Shown: in pieces, positions 12,810 through 26,086 of the stretch
Layout of the letters: the number at the start of each line of letters is the position of its first letter
Numbering within the stretch: position 1 is the stretch's first letter
Origin: Coleophoma eucalyptorum
Taxonomy: Eukaryota; Ascomycota; Leotiomycetes; Helotiales; Dermateaceae
Direction: 5' to 3'
NCBI GenBank assembly: GCA_026120035.1
Contig: JALRME010000004.1
Coordinates: 1,612,001-1,676,000 of the forward strand
Length of the DNA: 64,000 bases
The notes under the pieces: model-generated
The model's database searches: none
What the model was told of the DNA's origin: nothing
What the model saw: only the letters and a program-made list of their open reading frames with translations
Position numbers and translations under genes: made by a program

Positions 12810-14362
12810 TTATTTTGACCACGGTGCTCTTGTTGGCCTATCTGGCGGATTGATTGAAGTGGGTGGTGCAGCTGATCCTGTCGAGGATAATTGAGCACCA
12901 TTCAAATCTCCGCTATTTGCCCAGGGTGCTCTAGTAGGGGGCATAGCGCCTCTGTTCGGCATAGCCTGTGACCAAGGTGCTGCCGTTGGTCCCATAACAT
13001 CTACTGATGGGGGCTGACTTGCCCATGGTGCTCTTGTACCTTCTTGAGGAGCTGGCCTGCTTGAGAGAACACCTCCAGCCGATCCGGAAACACTCTGAGG
13101 CTGGTTTGCTGTGTGAACTGTTGTTGGTGCCGGCATTGCATTGGGATCTGGGTCCCAACTGAAGAGAGAACCAAATGGGAAGTGCTGAACGACGGGAAAC
13201 TTAGATAAGACTTCTGCATTGTACATCTTAATCATTCCCTACTTGACAATTAGATCTTCTAGAAGATATGGCATCTGAGAATGACAACCAACCTTATTGA
13301 TTTTCCCCCATCCTGCACGAACGCCTGAGATGTCAAAAAGAATGGGGCTATGCTCCCAGAATGGACCTGTCTTGACATCATTGATGAACCCAACAGCCGA
13401 AAAGTACATGTTATGCTGTCTCTCCTCATCAACAATATTCTTCTTGGCGACATCTCCAGGCTTAGGGGAATTTGGCAATGATCCCTCTACTGGCATAGCT
13501 TCATCGTCATTGATCGCTGGACAGTACTGTGATGAGCCTAAAATATACGGTATAAAGGAATGGTCATCCAGGCCCCAGACACCATGAGATCCAGCTGGCT
13601 CGAGGGTATAAGTCAGTATCAGGCGGCGAATAACTCGCAAGTATCTAAATTAGTTAGCAATATCCGAACACAGCACGACAAAACTTACGGTTCAATAACA
13701 GCTACTACGATGCTTCTCTCCAGTGACCCATCAGAAGTCGGCTCATTCGTGAATCCTGCAAGTTTCCAGAGGCATCCCAAGAACGCAAGAAAGCTGAGTT
13801 CATGACCTGTCCCATAATCCAGTCTTTGTGGGCTTCCAAAACCGCCCATAAAATACGACCTCAGTTCATCCAAAGCTGAGGCATCAGCTGTTTGGGAGGG
13901 TGAGGAGAGCACCTCAGCGGGTAAATGCATCTGCAGTAACTCATCTATTCGTGACTCTAGAAGCTCATACCATTTCCTGAAGCTCACGTTTCCAAAACGT
14001 CGCGGCCCAGTATCTGGCGGTACTTCTTCGATGATCGCGTCTATTTTCTCCAGTAGTTCTTGAAGCTTTTGTACTGCCGAGGGTGACTTGTTGTCCCAGT
14101 CCAGCGGCCAAGTTTTGATAGCATCTGAGCCAGTGGCTTTTCTCGGACACATAGCGAGGTTTAGCTGCATAACAAAAGTGCATATGTCTCTGTATGCCAT
14201 AGATGTGAGAAAGTGGGGTACATCGTGCCCCTCATTGATCTTCTTTATAGGTTTGATAAAGCTATGAGGTGATGAAGAATCCAGAATGGCAAGGCCTCTG
14301 GAGCCAATACGCGGTTGATTTTGCTGCTGCTGACCTTGCAAATGTTGCTCCTGTGACACCAT
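12810..14362 (-). CDS. RRD1: Serine/threonine-protein phosphatase 2A activator 1 (PTPA family)
   Basis: Peptidyl-prolyl isomerase-like activator of PP2A-type phosphatases. Three exons: 13689-14362, 13293-13644 and 12810-13238, 484 residues. The PTPA domain fills about residues 30-340, with recognisable signatures YRDICTF near the start, [37 protein letters not shown] and [24 protein letters not shown]. The [17 protein letters not shown] and [11 protein letters not shown] segments resemble the Rrd1 rather than the Rrd2 branch. The final 130 or so residues are a disordered tail carrying four T(R/A)APW motifs, the last at the very C-terminus. Its start is 491 bp from the divergent SANT-like gene at 14854. 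Confidence 0.92.
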
Positions 14363-14853
14363 CGTTCAACTTCTTCAAATAGGGGTACAGCCGAGGTTAC
14401 AACGTGAAGTTTAAGTATATGATGTTGAGTGTTGGTCGGCTCTAGCTTCAGGTCATGGTTTGATAGAGCTTCGCATCCCTGCTCTCTTTGTTTTAGTTGG
14501 TGCCCGGGGACAGGCTTCGACGCCTTCTTCCCAGCTTCGCGAGGCTGGCGGGGACTAACAGCGTCAACCCAATTCACAAGGCATAGTAACAGCACAAACC
14601 ACCTTCTTCCAGCCTACCTGTACTTACTCAGCATATAGAAAGCGGCTCGTTGTATTCGGACGAAGTAACAACCACCTCGAATGGCATTCGAATAGTGCAT
14701 GCTTCAATGGCAGATACTCCTCAATACATCAGCCTTCTCGGCCGCGTTTGATACCACTCCTTGCTAGATCAGCAACTAGATCGGGCACGATAAGAGCTAC
14801 GGATGAACAAGTGGTTGAAAGAGAAGCTGTGAGGATTCAAACAGGAGAAGTTA
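14363..14853. promoter_or_regulatory. Divergent promoter region, RRD1 and SANT-like gene
   Basis: 491 bp between two outward-facing starts. It must carry both promoters and leaders. No specific element is identified. Confidence 0.5.
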
Positions 14854-17134
14854 TTGCGACGGAGAGAGATAAAGCCGGCGATGTCCTCACTCGGCCTGCC
14901 TGACGTTTCTTCAACGTCTAGGGTATCGAAAAGAAAACAGCCCCCGAATCGAGACATCTATGATATTGAGCATTCGCCAGACAGAGACAATTTGCCTGTA
15001 ATGGTTGAAGAGGAAGACCATCCACCTCAAAGTGTCAAGATGCGCAGACCTGCTTCTGCACAAAGCTCTAGAAACACCGATCCAGCAAAATCAGAACAAA
15101 TTGCTCGTTTCACAAGAAGTCACAAAAATACCATGCTAGTGGCGCCAGGATCACTCTCAACTAAGGTAGGCGCTTCAGTAAAAGAAGTGGGAGGGGCAAG
15201 TACTGTTACCAGAGCTACAAAATTAGGGCGAAGAGGACGCCTCCCGAAGATCAAGGCAAAGAAACCCATGGTACCACCAAGCTCCAATATATCCGGTAGC
15301 TGCCCCACTTCCCCAGCAATCTCAGAAACACATAAGCCTGTCAACTATGGAAGTCACGAACGCAGTACTCTTGCCAAAGCAGCAGAGTCAATGATTCAAA
15401 ACATGTCTCCAAAGAGCTCTGACAAGGGTTCTATACTGGTCATTGACGAGGTAAACTCAATATTTATGAGTTCCAGTCCTGCCAGACTGTCACCGACCGA
15501 CCTCAAAACCAATAATCCACCACAAAAAAAGAAAGGCTTCGAAGAGGGGAATCGGATGCACAATCACAACCCAGACAAGGAAGCATCAACATCTCCTGGG
15601 TTGGAAATTACTGATGACACAAAAGAAGATAGCCCAGGAGCTGGAATACGACTGCGATCACACGCGGTATCTTGGGCAGGTCAAGGCCTCTTGTCCCGGG
15701 AATTAGACGAATGTTTTGATCTCGAATCAATACAAAAGCTGCTTGAAACGCTCGAAAAAGTGGGACACTCCTACAGAGGTGATAAATGGCACGAGATTAA
15801 AAAGAAGCCATCTCTACACAGTATCCCGGGCAAACGGAAAGTCGAGCTGCTGGAAAATCTAGAGAACACCTACCTCCAAATGAAGGCGCTGGACCCAACT
15901 GAAGACATCGATGCTCTTAATGCTGTCAACAAGCTTCATGGCAATGCCACCCGCTTTATTCGTAGTTTAAATGACGAGGGGTTGACCAGTCTAAAACAAA
16001 TCCTAACATTCGCCCAAAACAAAAACAACAGGTCTGCCACTATTCTACTTCGTGATGTATACTTCCACATTTTACCAAAATATGTAGAGGTTCTAAAGCT
16101 TGCTGTAGAGCTATATATCTCGGAGGATCGTGGATTTACTGTACTTGCACTCGAAGAACTTACACGTATTCTTAGGATGACCGTGGAGTTAGCTGAGATA
16201 GCTCTGAATGCGCCGAAGGAGGTTCAACCAAGACCAGGTAAAAAAGGTTCGTACCAAATTATGAAGCCAACTAAGCAAGCGATGCCGGTTCTTCGTGACA
16301 TCTATGGGAGATGTGAGCACGAGCTTAAAGCTAGGAAGCATGATACGGAAGTAAAAAGATTAAGGGAGTGGCAGGGGAAAAGATCCTTAGACTTAGAAAA
16401 GCAGCAGCAAGAGCGTGAGATTCTAGCCAAGGAGGATTGCAAGCGGATGATGATGGAGAAAGCACGCGCTCAGCGGAAAATCATTGCTCAAAAGTTGGGC
16501 TTCGTTGAAGACCAATATCCAGCTTCGGATTCTCGGTTCTCCTTTAGCCAACATATGCACTTTTCTCTGACTACACTGGAGCACATGGCACGAAAAAAGG
16601 AGCGAGCAGAAGAGCAAGTTCGACTACTTGCGGACAGGCTTCGAGTTAACAAACCTCAAACGAAGAAGTCGGCGGCCACTGGGAGAAGAGAGTCAGCATC
16701 CCCACCAGCGAGCTTAATAGACAAAGAAGCGCAGAATGATGATGAGGATGATTACGACGACCACGGTCCATTTAATCATTCTGTAGAACATAACGTTCAA
16801 AGAGTACGACTCTTCGGGCAGAAAAATAAGCGACCCAACAACGAAGACAGATCTTGGTCAACCAGGGACAAAGAGATATTCATTGAGGTCCTTCGAGACC
16901 AATGTAGTATGATATATCCTCTCTCAATCCTCGTTCACACCTTGTGCTGATATTAAAAAAAAAATAGGCAATCCAGACAAATACGAAATTCTATCGCAAA
17001 TTCTTGACAGAAACCTCGACGAGATCTTTGACAAGGTCAAGGAGTTCAAAGAAGCAATGGATATCGCCCATGAAAAGGGGCTGTTTACTGACATCACTGA
17101 TGATTGGATCGAGGCTATTCGAATTGAGCATTGA
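14854..17134 (+). CDS. Basic nuclear-type protein with a C-terminal SANT/Myb-like segment, function unknown
   Basis: Two exons, 14854-16906 and 16968-17134, 739 residues; a second in-frame Met at 14881 (MSSLGLPDVSS) gives 730 and is an equally good start. The first 250 residues are Ser/Lys/Pro-rich and disordered, with basic clusters (KRKQPP, GRRGRLPKIKAKK) that look like nuclear-localisation signals. The middle part, from about residue 275 to 590, is helical. At about 515-590 it is rich in Lys, Arg, Glu and Gln, probably a coiled coil. The last 75 residues, beginning SWSTRDKEIFIEVLRDQ and continuing across the intron to the stop, resemble a degenerate SANT/Myb-like helical domain seen in many unnamed fungal proteins. 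The nuclear/chromatin role is inference; the family is not recognised. Confidence 0.75.
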
Positions 17135-18334
17135 ATGCTCCCTTCTTGGTTGAACTTCTTGGGTCAAGTGCTCTTGTGATTAGGAGACGCTTCTGTGGTC
17201 TTGGTGGTGGCCGTGATCTTGGTGTCGGGGAAGGGCGAAGATTGGAAGTGTATACTTGATATAATATTGGTACTCTGTATCTGCTCTTTACGTGGAATAA
17301 ATCCAGTTGGCATTGCTTGAGCACTTCGCTGCCCTCGTGAAATGATGTTGTCTCGGCTGGAAGTATAAGCAACATAATCTTAGATACCAAATCAATATAT
17401 CTTCCACATCCACGGCCACGGAGTTGTTATACCATGATTGAGCCAGTGGATTGATCGACAGGCTCATACTTAGATAATGACTTACAAGGTTACGTAGCCT
17501 AGCCGCCTTGACTACTCTACGGTATTCCAACATTGTTAGCACTAAAAGTCACAGCTACAACTCTGATCACAAACCAACATTACGAAATACAATAGAAGAG
17601 GGGATGGATGGATTTGTTCACTGTACACTTGATTATTATCTTATCTTTACTGCCACTACTACTCTTTCAACCATCCATCCATCCATCCATCCATCCATTC
17701 CATCTTCTAACCAAATTCTCTTCTTATCCTCGGTCACCCAACATCTTGTTAATTTGAAGAGCTCTGCTATTGGCTTTGACAATAAGACGGTGTTTTCTTT
17801 TGCTTCCGTATGAAGCAAGTACAGAATCACGGGCCTACATTAAGCCACCATAGGATACGATAGCCTACTTTACCCTCCTTTGTTCTGTAAATAGGGCTTG
17901 TCCTTGGCACCGACGCCGATCGACCATTGAGGCCCAAAAAAAACGAGAGTCAGACTTAATACCATCAATCATTCAGCTCCATCAAGAGAGAAGGTGATTG
18001 CATCTTTTCCTTGTTAAGGAATTCCATAAAAAGAAAACGACAAAAAGCATTCACAAGCGTAAACCGCCTTCCTTACGCGCGATGCTTTGCCCCATTTCTG
18101 TCTGTTGTTGCAACGCCATCTAAACTCCCGCTTCCCAATGTGGAATTTGTGATTGCGAAAGGGATTTTGTCCTGATCGAGAAAATCCACAACCCGATGTA
18201 CCCTGTATATGTACGTATAACAACCCAAACCCCATCCGTTTCAACTCCCCCGAACTATGTCGGTTATAAATATCCGTTGATTAGAGGTTCATATGTTTCC
18301 CATACGTCGTAGTGCCGTGTAAAAGAATAGTCGT
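17135..18334. other. Convergent intergenic interval
   Basis: 1.2 kb between two gene 3' ends (SANT-like, plus; phytochrome, minus). It contains a (CCAT)7 microsatellite and short frames without support. No RNA gene was recognised. Confidence 0.6.
17671..17698. repeat. (CCAT)7 microsatellite
   Basis: Seven uninterrupted CCAT units, read directly. Confidence 0.9.
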
Positions 18335-21300
18335 TTAAGCTTGAGGGACATTAGTAACATCCTCTACCAGGCGATCCTCCACCACAGCATTTTCTGCATC
18401 AGGCTTATTCTCATCCAACTTCTCGTCATGAATCGACGGATTACTTTCCTCCGCTGCCGTAGCCGTCACTGTGGTACCCGAGTCATTAGAGGTAACACTA
18501 CTAGAGTTCCCTGAGTTCCCTGAGTTCCCTGAATTGCTGCTGTTATCATCTGGTGGTTTGGATTCCGTTCCTTGCTGAGGCAAATTCTGGGTAGGGGTTT
18601 GCCTCGATGGAAATGTGGACGCTCGAAGGATACTAGGTTGTCGCCTTCCAAACCAGCCTCCGCCTTCCCAGTGGCCGGGTTGATAGATACATGAACTGCG
18701 GACTCGGTCATCGACAATGCCCGCAAGGAGAGTATTGAGTCGCTTGAAATCGATCGGCTTCAGAATCCAGCCATCAAAGCCGGCGTCTATGTAAGTGTGA
18801 AGATTTCGCTCCAAAAGAGAAGCAGAAACAGCAAAGATAGGTACACGGCCGTTGACAGCGGCTCTGGAAGACAGGTTGCTCTGAGGATGTGACTTTTCGA
18901 ACGACCTAATCATTTTAGTGGAAGTGAGACCATCTACGATTGGCATCTGTAGTAATCAGTAAGTAAAATCAATGCGCATATCTAGAACGTAAATATACCT
19001 GCATGTCCATGAGAACCACATCGAAGAACGCTGCCTTCTCTCCATACGCCCCTGCGCATTCCTCTCCATTAACTGTGTGGTATACCTCATGGCCGCTTTT
19101 CTCCAACCTTTTCTTGATTATACGGCTGTTTACTGGATCATCTTCTGCTACCAGAACCTGAAGATGCTCGGCGTCGTGCTTACTTGACTCCGCCGTATTT
19201 GTTCGTTTGCCCTGTTGGTCTGACATGTCGAACAGGACACGAGAAGCAGAGTGGTGGTGGTTATCGCTATCATTGTTCTCGGCAAACTCATCGGGCATTC
19301 TCACAGCCTTCAGGTGTGTCTTGTTATCTGTGACATATTCACTTCCTGGTGTTGCTTCTGCCGTAGTGCGGAGGTGTTCGGGAACATGCGAACCATGAGA
19401 ACGAGAGCGTAGAAGGGGAGCAGGTCGTTCGCCTGTAACACGAGATGCCAAAGGTGTACTTCCAACACTGCCAGCACTCTTTCGGCTTTGAGTACTCCCT
19501 TTACTGTTAGATCTGTGTAACAGTTGTTCTCCATCCCCTTCTCCACCAACAGAGAATGGCCCAGAAATAGCGTCAATCAAGCGATCGACATCGCTCTTTG
19601 CACTTTTGTTGCTCTTGCCACTTGATCCACTCTTGAAGCTCTGTATGCTCGTAATATCGTCCACACTCCGTTTCCTAGCAATGCCGTCTGCCTTGACAGA
19701 ACTACTTTTATCAACGAGTGTGACTTCTCCTTCAGCAGGAGCCAGCGGCGGGGTTTTCAGAGACTTTGCCAGCACAGCTTGCTGTAAAAAGGATGCCGTT
19801 TCAGAATTTGTATCTTCATCCTCGTCTGGGAGATCGAAAGGCAATTGGACTACGAAACGTGACCCTTTGCCTTCCTCGGACTTAAGACGTAATTGTCCAT
19901 CCATATTGCGCACAATTCTAGCTACTATGGCTAGTCCCAACCCTAACGTCTTGGTCTCCTTGCTCTCTTCAGATAAAGAGTTCTCGTCATTCAGAATATC
20001 CCCAACATCTGTAGATACCTGTTCCAGGTCCCGAAAGAGAGCATCGAGCTTGCTGTTTGACATGCCAACTCCTGAATCAGCAACGATGATCTCAATATTC
20101 ACTCGTCTTTCATTTATACTAGAGAGATAGAACTCTACATGGACGAATCCTGATGAGGTGTGTTGCATCGCATTCGCCGTAAGATTGCTGACCGCCTGAC
20201 GAACTCGGCGCTGGTCGCCATGAACCAGTTGAGGTACGCCGGGATGTACAGTGACTTTATATTCAAGCCCTTTCCGCTTCGCATCTCCAGAGAACTGGTC
20301 TGTTGCGTCCTGGAAGGTCGCTGTGAGGTCAAATATTTCGTCCTTGATCAGATCCTGACCTTCCTCGGCTTTAGTAAGATCCAGTAGATCATTGATGACG
20401 TAAATCAGTGACTTGGATGCTGAGTGAGACTTCGAGAGGTTGTCTCTAGTTTCCTGGTCTAATGACCCTTCCAGAGCAATTTCCAGATAGTTAATAATAG
20501 CATTGAGCGGCGTACGAACCTCATGGGCGGAGTTTGCAAGTAAGAGTTTTGTGAGTTGACTGCTTTGCAGAGCTGCTTCTTTCTATGATTTATATCAGCT
20601 CACAGATGCTTAAGGAGATTCTTGAATTTCTTACCTGTCGCCAAACCTCAATGAATTTACCATAAACTGAGTATGCGTTAACCAAAAGAACCTTGGGAAG
20701 GATATTGGAAAGAACAAGTGGGCCAAGTGAACTTACCTAGACAAAGGACTGCGGCAGTCTCGATTTGTTCTTCTGTCCATTCACGGCACTTTCCAACTAC
20801 TTTCTCAGTCCAAGTTGCAAAACTCTTTCTGGGCTCCAGATAACCTTCTGTGCCCTCCTTGACGAATTTCTCGTAGGGATTTCCGGCCCATCTAACTTCC
20901 TTGACTTGAGCCTTTCTAAAGAACACGATGAAGTCATTTCCTGCCACAGAAAGAGGCACGAGCAGCAGACCAGCAACCAGCAAAAAGCCGGGTGAATACC
21001 TCATATCAGGGAAATCTTCCCGGACATCTTGAGATGTCACCACAGACGTCAGCTTGCGTAGGCGCAGATACTCCAACATTGCAAGAGCTTCCTGCGATTG
21101 TTCTAGTTTTCCGAGGATTTTGGTCTCTCCTTGGATAGAAAGAAGGCCAAAGTCTGCGTCGAACAGCGTCAACAAATCATCAGAAGATGCAGTGATGTAT
21201 CCAGCAGGATTTGTTTCGGTCGGCACCGTGTTGATCAATTTTCGAGCTTGCAAGCGGGATGCGTAAGACAACCGCTCGATATTCCTCGAGGCTGTGTCAC

Positions 21301-23315
21301 CGACCAAGCGGCACATCTTTCTGATTGGAAAAGAGACACGCATACCCTTGGTTCCATATGAGTGACATGCAATAAGACCCCACAATTCCCCAAAGGCATT
21401 AATCGATATCGACATGGAACTCCGAACTGCCATATTTGCAAGGTATTTGATATGAATGGGAGACATTGCACGAAGGTAAGAATAACTGCAAGGAAAGTAA
21501 GTGAAATGAACCAGGCGAAACGCAGGACTGCGCGCAAATCACTTACGAGAGATCCAGTGGGGTTTCAAGATCTTCTACTGTCCTGCAAACTAGACGAGCA
21601 GTCTCCAGGTCCCGGTCATACAATAATCGCACCTTGTTGAATTTGTACATATCTCGGGCTTGCTTGGGAATATCTGAGGCAGGGAAATTTAAACCCTTGT
21701 ATAAATCTTTTGTGGCCCTAGGATCGACCAGTTCGGTCACGACCCGTCCATTAAAACTTGAGTCAAATTGGTAAATCATGACTCGGTGAAACCCAGTGAG
21801 CTCCTTTACAACGCCCACCAATATCTTCAAAAAAGAATCCAAATTAGGGGCAGACGCGAGCTGTTCCTGCACCTGAGACATAATGTTGAAAACTTCCATG
21901 GCAGCAGCCTCGCCTTTGCGTTTTCGGGCACTACGTAAGACTCTAAGAGGCCTACTAGCGTTATGCGTACTCTCAAAATACTCTTCTTGTGTTGGCTTGC
22001 TATTCAGTGTGTCTTCTGGCGGTTCTGGGGTAATATCATTTGGAGGTACTAATGGATATAAATGATCGTCGTCGTATTCAAATTCGCAGATGATCAGATC
22101 GGGATGCGCTGGATTAACATGCATAGCGCACCACAACTTCGCACTTCTTCCGTTGTGCGTTCGTATAGATATCGTAAAAACTTCAGGTCCATTTGTGGCA
22201 GGATCAGCATCATCATCCTGTATGAAGTCGATATGATCAAGGAGATTGTCGGTTTGCTCTTCGGAAAGTATATCCGTGAAACTCGCAAGTTTAAAAAGCT
22301 CTGCTGGTGTATAACCGATTATCCGATGTGAATTCTCACTTACCACACGCACGATTAGTTGACCTTCTTCCTGTTCCTGTAAAGCAATAAGAAGGCCAAA
22401 TGCCTGGACAGCACCAGGGATATGGATCGGCTCATCTTCACATCGCTGCAAGGTCTCCCCATCACGGCCCGTGATGACTGCATGGCCCTCGGCAGTTACG
22501 ATATGTTTGAACCTAGCCGTGAGCAACCCGCCCCCTATATGGTCGTCTTGTGACATTTGACCACCAGTTAATGATGGATTGGTTGAATTGCCTTTAAAGC
22601 TGCTGGACTCCTTAGACTTTTCAGAGGCTGCGTCACTAAAGAGTTGCATTCTACTCCCTCCTCCATATCTGTCAGATCCACCGTGTGTAGTCGACGTAGA
22701 TCCTTTCCTTCTTTGGGCAGCGTATCGATCGCCAGTTGGCACCCGGCTTTCGTTTGGTAAACCAAAATGCAATGTTGTTTGTCTGGAATCGCTCATGTTC
22801 CTTAGACGAGATGGCGTTTGTCTGCTGTCTGCTTCAGGCTGAGAGGGTTTGGAGGGCGTTGCTTTAGGTGTAGCTATGTTCTGTCCCGCGGCCCCAGGAG
22901 GAACAGCACCGCCGAAGTACTCAAATTCAGAAGAACTGCGTCCTGGTCCCGGGAAACTGTACGGAGTTTGAGAAGGGTCCACGCTGACTACACTCCGGAT
23001 AGGAAAGACACGGGCTCCCTGTGCATCAGGACTTCCAAGTTGATGATCAGACCCAACGCTGTAAGACGACGTAACTGCTTCTGAGTGAGTTGCTGGATTA
23101 AAGTTGGTTCGTATATCCGAAGCCACGAGTCGTGGTTTAGACGGACTGGTAAGATTCGAGGATCTCCTTGACTTTTCTCTAGGAGAGTCTTGCGATGTCC
23201 TCTCATGAGTGCTTTCCTGTGCGTCTCCATCAACAAGTGCGGGGTCTTCTGTTGCTTGCTGTATGGTACTGCTCTCGCTCCCACACTGCTCTCCCTTGCC
23301 CGGCGTAGAAGGCAT
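18335..23315 (-). CDS. Fungal phytochrome: red/far-red photoreceptor hybrid histidine kinase
   Basis: Five exons: 21547-23315, 20737-21485, 20635-20666, 18999-20582 and 18335-18946; 1581 residues, frames consistent throughout. A disordered N-terminal extension of about 260 residues precedes the PAS domain. The biliverdin-attachment Cys of fungal phytochromes is about residue 292 (RCEDEPIHIPGAVQ). The GAF part has FPASDIPKQARDMY and SPIHIKYLANM with the chromophore-pocket His. The PHY domain contains the tongue motif PRKSF. The kinase follows, with H-box NSAHEVRTPLNAI (His about 870) and ATPase boxes DSGVGM and GLGLAIV. The receiver has VAEDDPVNSR, the phospho-acceptor Asp about 1376 in LMDMQMP, and LKPID. 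An Asn/Ser/Gly-rich tail of about 100 residues ends the protein. This is the FphA/PHY architecture; signalling through a histidine phosphotransferase is established for the family. It is not a plant phytochrome, whose Cys lies in GAF. Confidence 0.95.
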
Positions 23316-25443
23316 GCTGGAGAAGCCCTATGTGACTGACCTTCGCCGTGAGCTCGTCCTGGAAGGCCCTACCAGCCCCAGACAGCCCAACGACTCAATA
23401 TTCTGCCCCCGTAAAGATTTGTATATCGCAGGCCCTCTGATCCTTCTGCAGATTTGTCGCTGATATGGCAGTATTCCAATTAGGTATGCATTGAGGAGGT
23501 TGTCGTTGGTGGGAGACGATGTGCTCGCGTAGGTGGGTTGGCAGGTATAGGGAAGTGATCAGCAGTGAACTCAAAGACTAGGGTGACGGCATGTGAGGCG
23601 TAGAATTTGCAGGACACTCGGGGTGTGTCAAGTGGGCAGGCGCGTCGGCGAGGGCAGTTCTGGTGGTAATTTGTACAGATGCAAGAGCGATAGGCGTGCT
23701 CGAGCTCTTTTGGCGCAAGGTTATGGTCGGATCGTGGTAGGTCCTCCCCCAAAGGTACGAAAGTGAATAGACTACACGGGAGCGCGAGAGCTGGAGAGAA
23801 TAGAAAGGATAGGATATGTGTGTGGCGACAAGGGAAGTAGAGTTCAAGAGCCGATTGTCAGAGAGTGGTGCGGCGGACGTAGATGCAAACGCGGATGTGG
23901 ATGGTGCAGGACGCGGGCATTACAGCGACGAAGACCCTACCTGGTGGTTGATCGCTGTTGAGAGTCGTGTTCAGGACGGGTTAGTGCTTTGGGAGAATCA
24001 AGGTGTAGGCAAGGCGAGTAGAGAAGGCAGGGCAGGTTAGTCGGGGTGGCAAATATGAGGACGGTAGGAGAGAGGGAGGAGGGGAACCAAGGCAGGGACA
24101 GAGGTAGTTAGCTGTCGAGTACTGCTACAGTAGAGAGAGGGCACTAGACTGCAAAGAGCACACGCACCAAAGGGTGTCTTCTATACTTTACAACATCTCT
24201 TGCTGGAAAGCCAATGCAATGCAGGGTGTGCGTCGAAGTGTGAGTCTACCGATGCGTCGACGGAAGAGCGACAGATAAAAGCTTTCTCTGTATCTCGACA
24301 ACGCAGCATAGCATAGAAACAAGTGGTCAACAGCATGCAGCCTTGACTCGCCTCGACCCGGCCACCGAACCAATCGTCCGCATGATTAGCATCATGCATA
24401 CATACTCTATATGGGTGTGGGCGACATAGCGAGGAGGACGAGCATCCCAATCTACCCGAGTATGGAGAAGTCAAAAGACGGCAGCCTCCTTCACTTCACT
24501 GTTCTGCTGATCCGATGGTGGCCGACACGACTCTCGGTGTTCTTCTGTCTGTGTCCTTCACTCACTCACTCAGTCTTTCAGTCTTTCGGTCTGGAGCTTA
24601 CCGTGCCGTGTGCGGACCCAGTAATGCCGTAGGAGGGCGTTGCTGGCTTGATCTGGGTAGGGGACATAAGATTTGCAGTTCCCAGAGGATGGCGAATTAA
24701 CAATCCCCAGTTTTAAAACGCCATGTTTTGCCACCCAGCATAAAAGCTAGCCTACAATCTACAAATCTCCGCTAGGAGACGGGAGCAGGCTCCGTCACTA
24801 CCAGCACACGGTACTCTAAGTGACAGCTTTGGGTCCACGAGAGGAGGGCGGCAGCATTAGAATGCGTGGAAGTGGCTGGTAGTCCTGATAACCAGCTCTA
24901 GAAGATAGATTTCACTTTCCTATTTGCTTCATTGCTTATTCCTTCAAGCCAGGAGACAAAGCTTAACAGGCATATGGGGGGGTAGATCTAGCGTACGGTA
25001 GACGATGATCTACACGATCCTCGCGATAGACGAGTGACATAGTCATTGGATAATTAATTGTGTTAATAGCGCGCAAGACACCGCAGCGACGGTGTTCGAT
25101 ATTACTTACTACCAATATTTTAGTATACGGTGAATGCAGTATCACTCTGATTCTGCTACATCTGGAGACTGATATCAATGAAATCTGAAGTCATGCTGGC
25201 CAGTATTGCTTTGTCGGTGCGTGCGAACAGACAAGCCCGACCCGACACAAGGGTGCCTCCCTACCTCGACTCATGAATCGAATATGCACGAGTTCTACGA
25301 CTACAACCCCATCATCAGAGCTAAGCTGACCACAATTCGACACCTATATCTGTGCCTTGACCACAGATTTGATGATGCATGCATGGACTCACGGGCGTGA
25401 AAGCCCAAATCAGCTAACATCGAAATGAGACTGGAAGGCCCGC

Positions 25444-25459
25444 CGGAGCTTTTGCTCCG
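25444..25459. repeat. Perfect 6-bp hairpin with TTTT loop
   Basis: CGGAGC, loop TTTT, GCTCCG. A 6-bp stem with a tetraloop is expected several times by chance in 64 kb. Confidence 0.5.
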
Positions 25460-25706
25460 CTATCGAAGCATCCGTCGCTTCCATTGTCGAAACGAATGAT
25501 TGAAAGATCCAAAGGTTCATGAATCTGACTGTGAGCCCTTGGCCACCATAACAACAGGTGAATTTCTAGAGGTGCAATTGACATCCAAGAATCCCTTCTT
25601 CAATGCTGGGAAAAGTCCCTGCATTCCAATCGGTTTTGCTAGACCCTGAACTCTCGAATTGACACTGCCACAACTTGGATCATTGATTGGCCCGAAACGA
25701 ATTTAG

Positions 25707-25794
25707 AGGGGTCACTGACTTTTGGTCAGTAATCACATCACGATCGTCCCGAGAAAGCCAATTCTGGCTTTCTGGTACTTCGGACCCGTCCCCT
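25707..25794. other. Candidate structured RNA element (three-way junction shape)
   Basis: An outer stem GGGTC (25709-25713) can pair with GACCC (25783-25787). It encloses ACTGAC/GTCAGT (25714-25730, 5-nt loop) and AGAAAGCCA/TGGCTTTCT (25752-25773, 4-nt loop). An alternative outer pairing is AGGGG (25707-25711) with CCCCT (25790-25794). All stems are perfect. No transcription evidence is visible, and the family is not recognised. Confidence 0.3.
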
Positions 25795-26086
25795 ACATAA
25801 ATAACTACAAGGCATGATTAGCGGATGATAAAGGTCTATGAAGATAAGTTATACATTGACTTGTAGTCTTTGACATTTTTAGGTCGATCGAAGTAACTCC
25901 AGCTACAATTCCAAGCAAACCCGAAAAGCAGGACAGAGGTCGCAAAGACGTTTGTCGCCTGGGACGATGACGTCTTCGTTCTCGTTAAACTCGAAACTCC
26001 TGCCACCCACCTACCAGCGATGTGTTCTTGTGGCTTGTGGATTTCATGCATAACTCGTGCCATTAGACAAGAGATGCAGTGATGTA

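Noticed and set aside
14700..14905. Alternative open frame before the SANT-like start (LARSATRSGTIRATDEQ...)
   Set aside because: It has no in-frame ATG nearby, ends in a stop just after the proposed start, and no intron joins it in frame.
17611..17830. Coding frames across the CCAT microsatellite
   Set aside because: They exist only because the simple repeat lacks stops.
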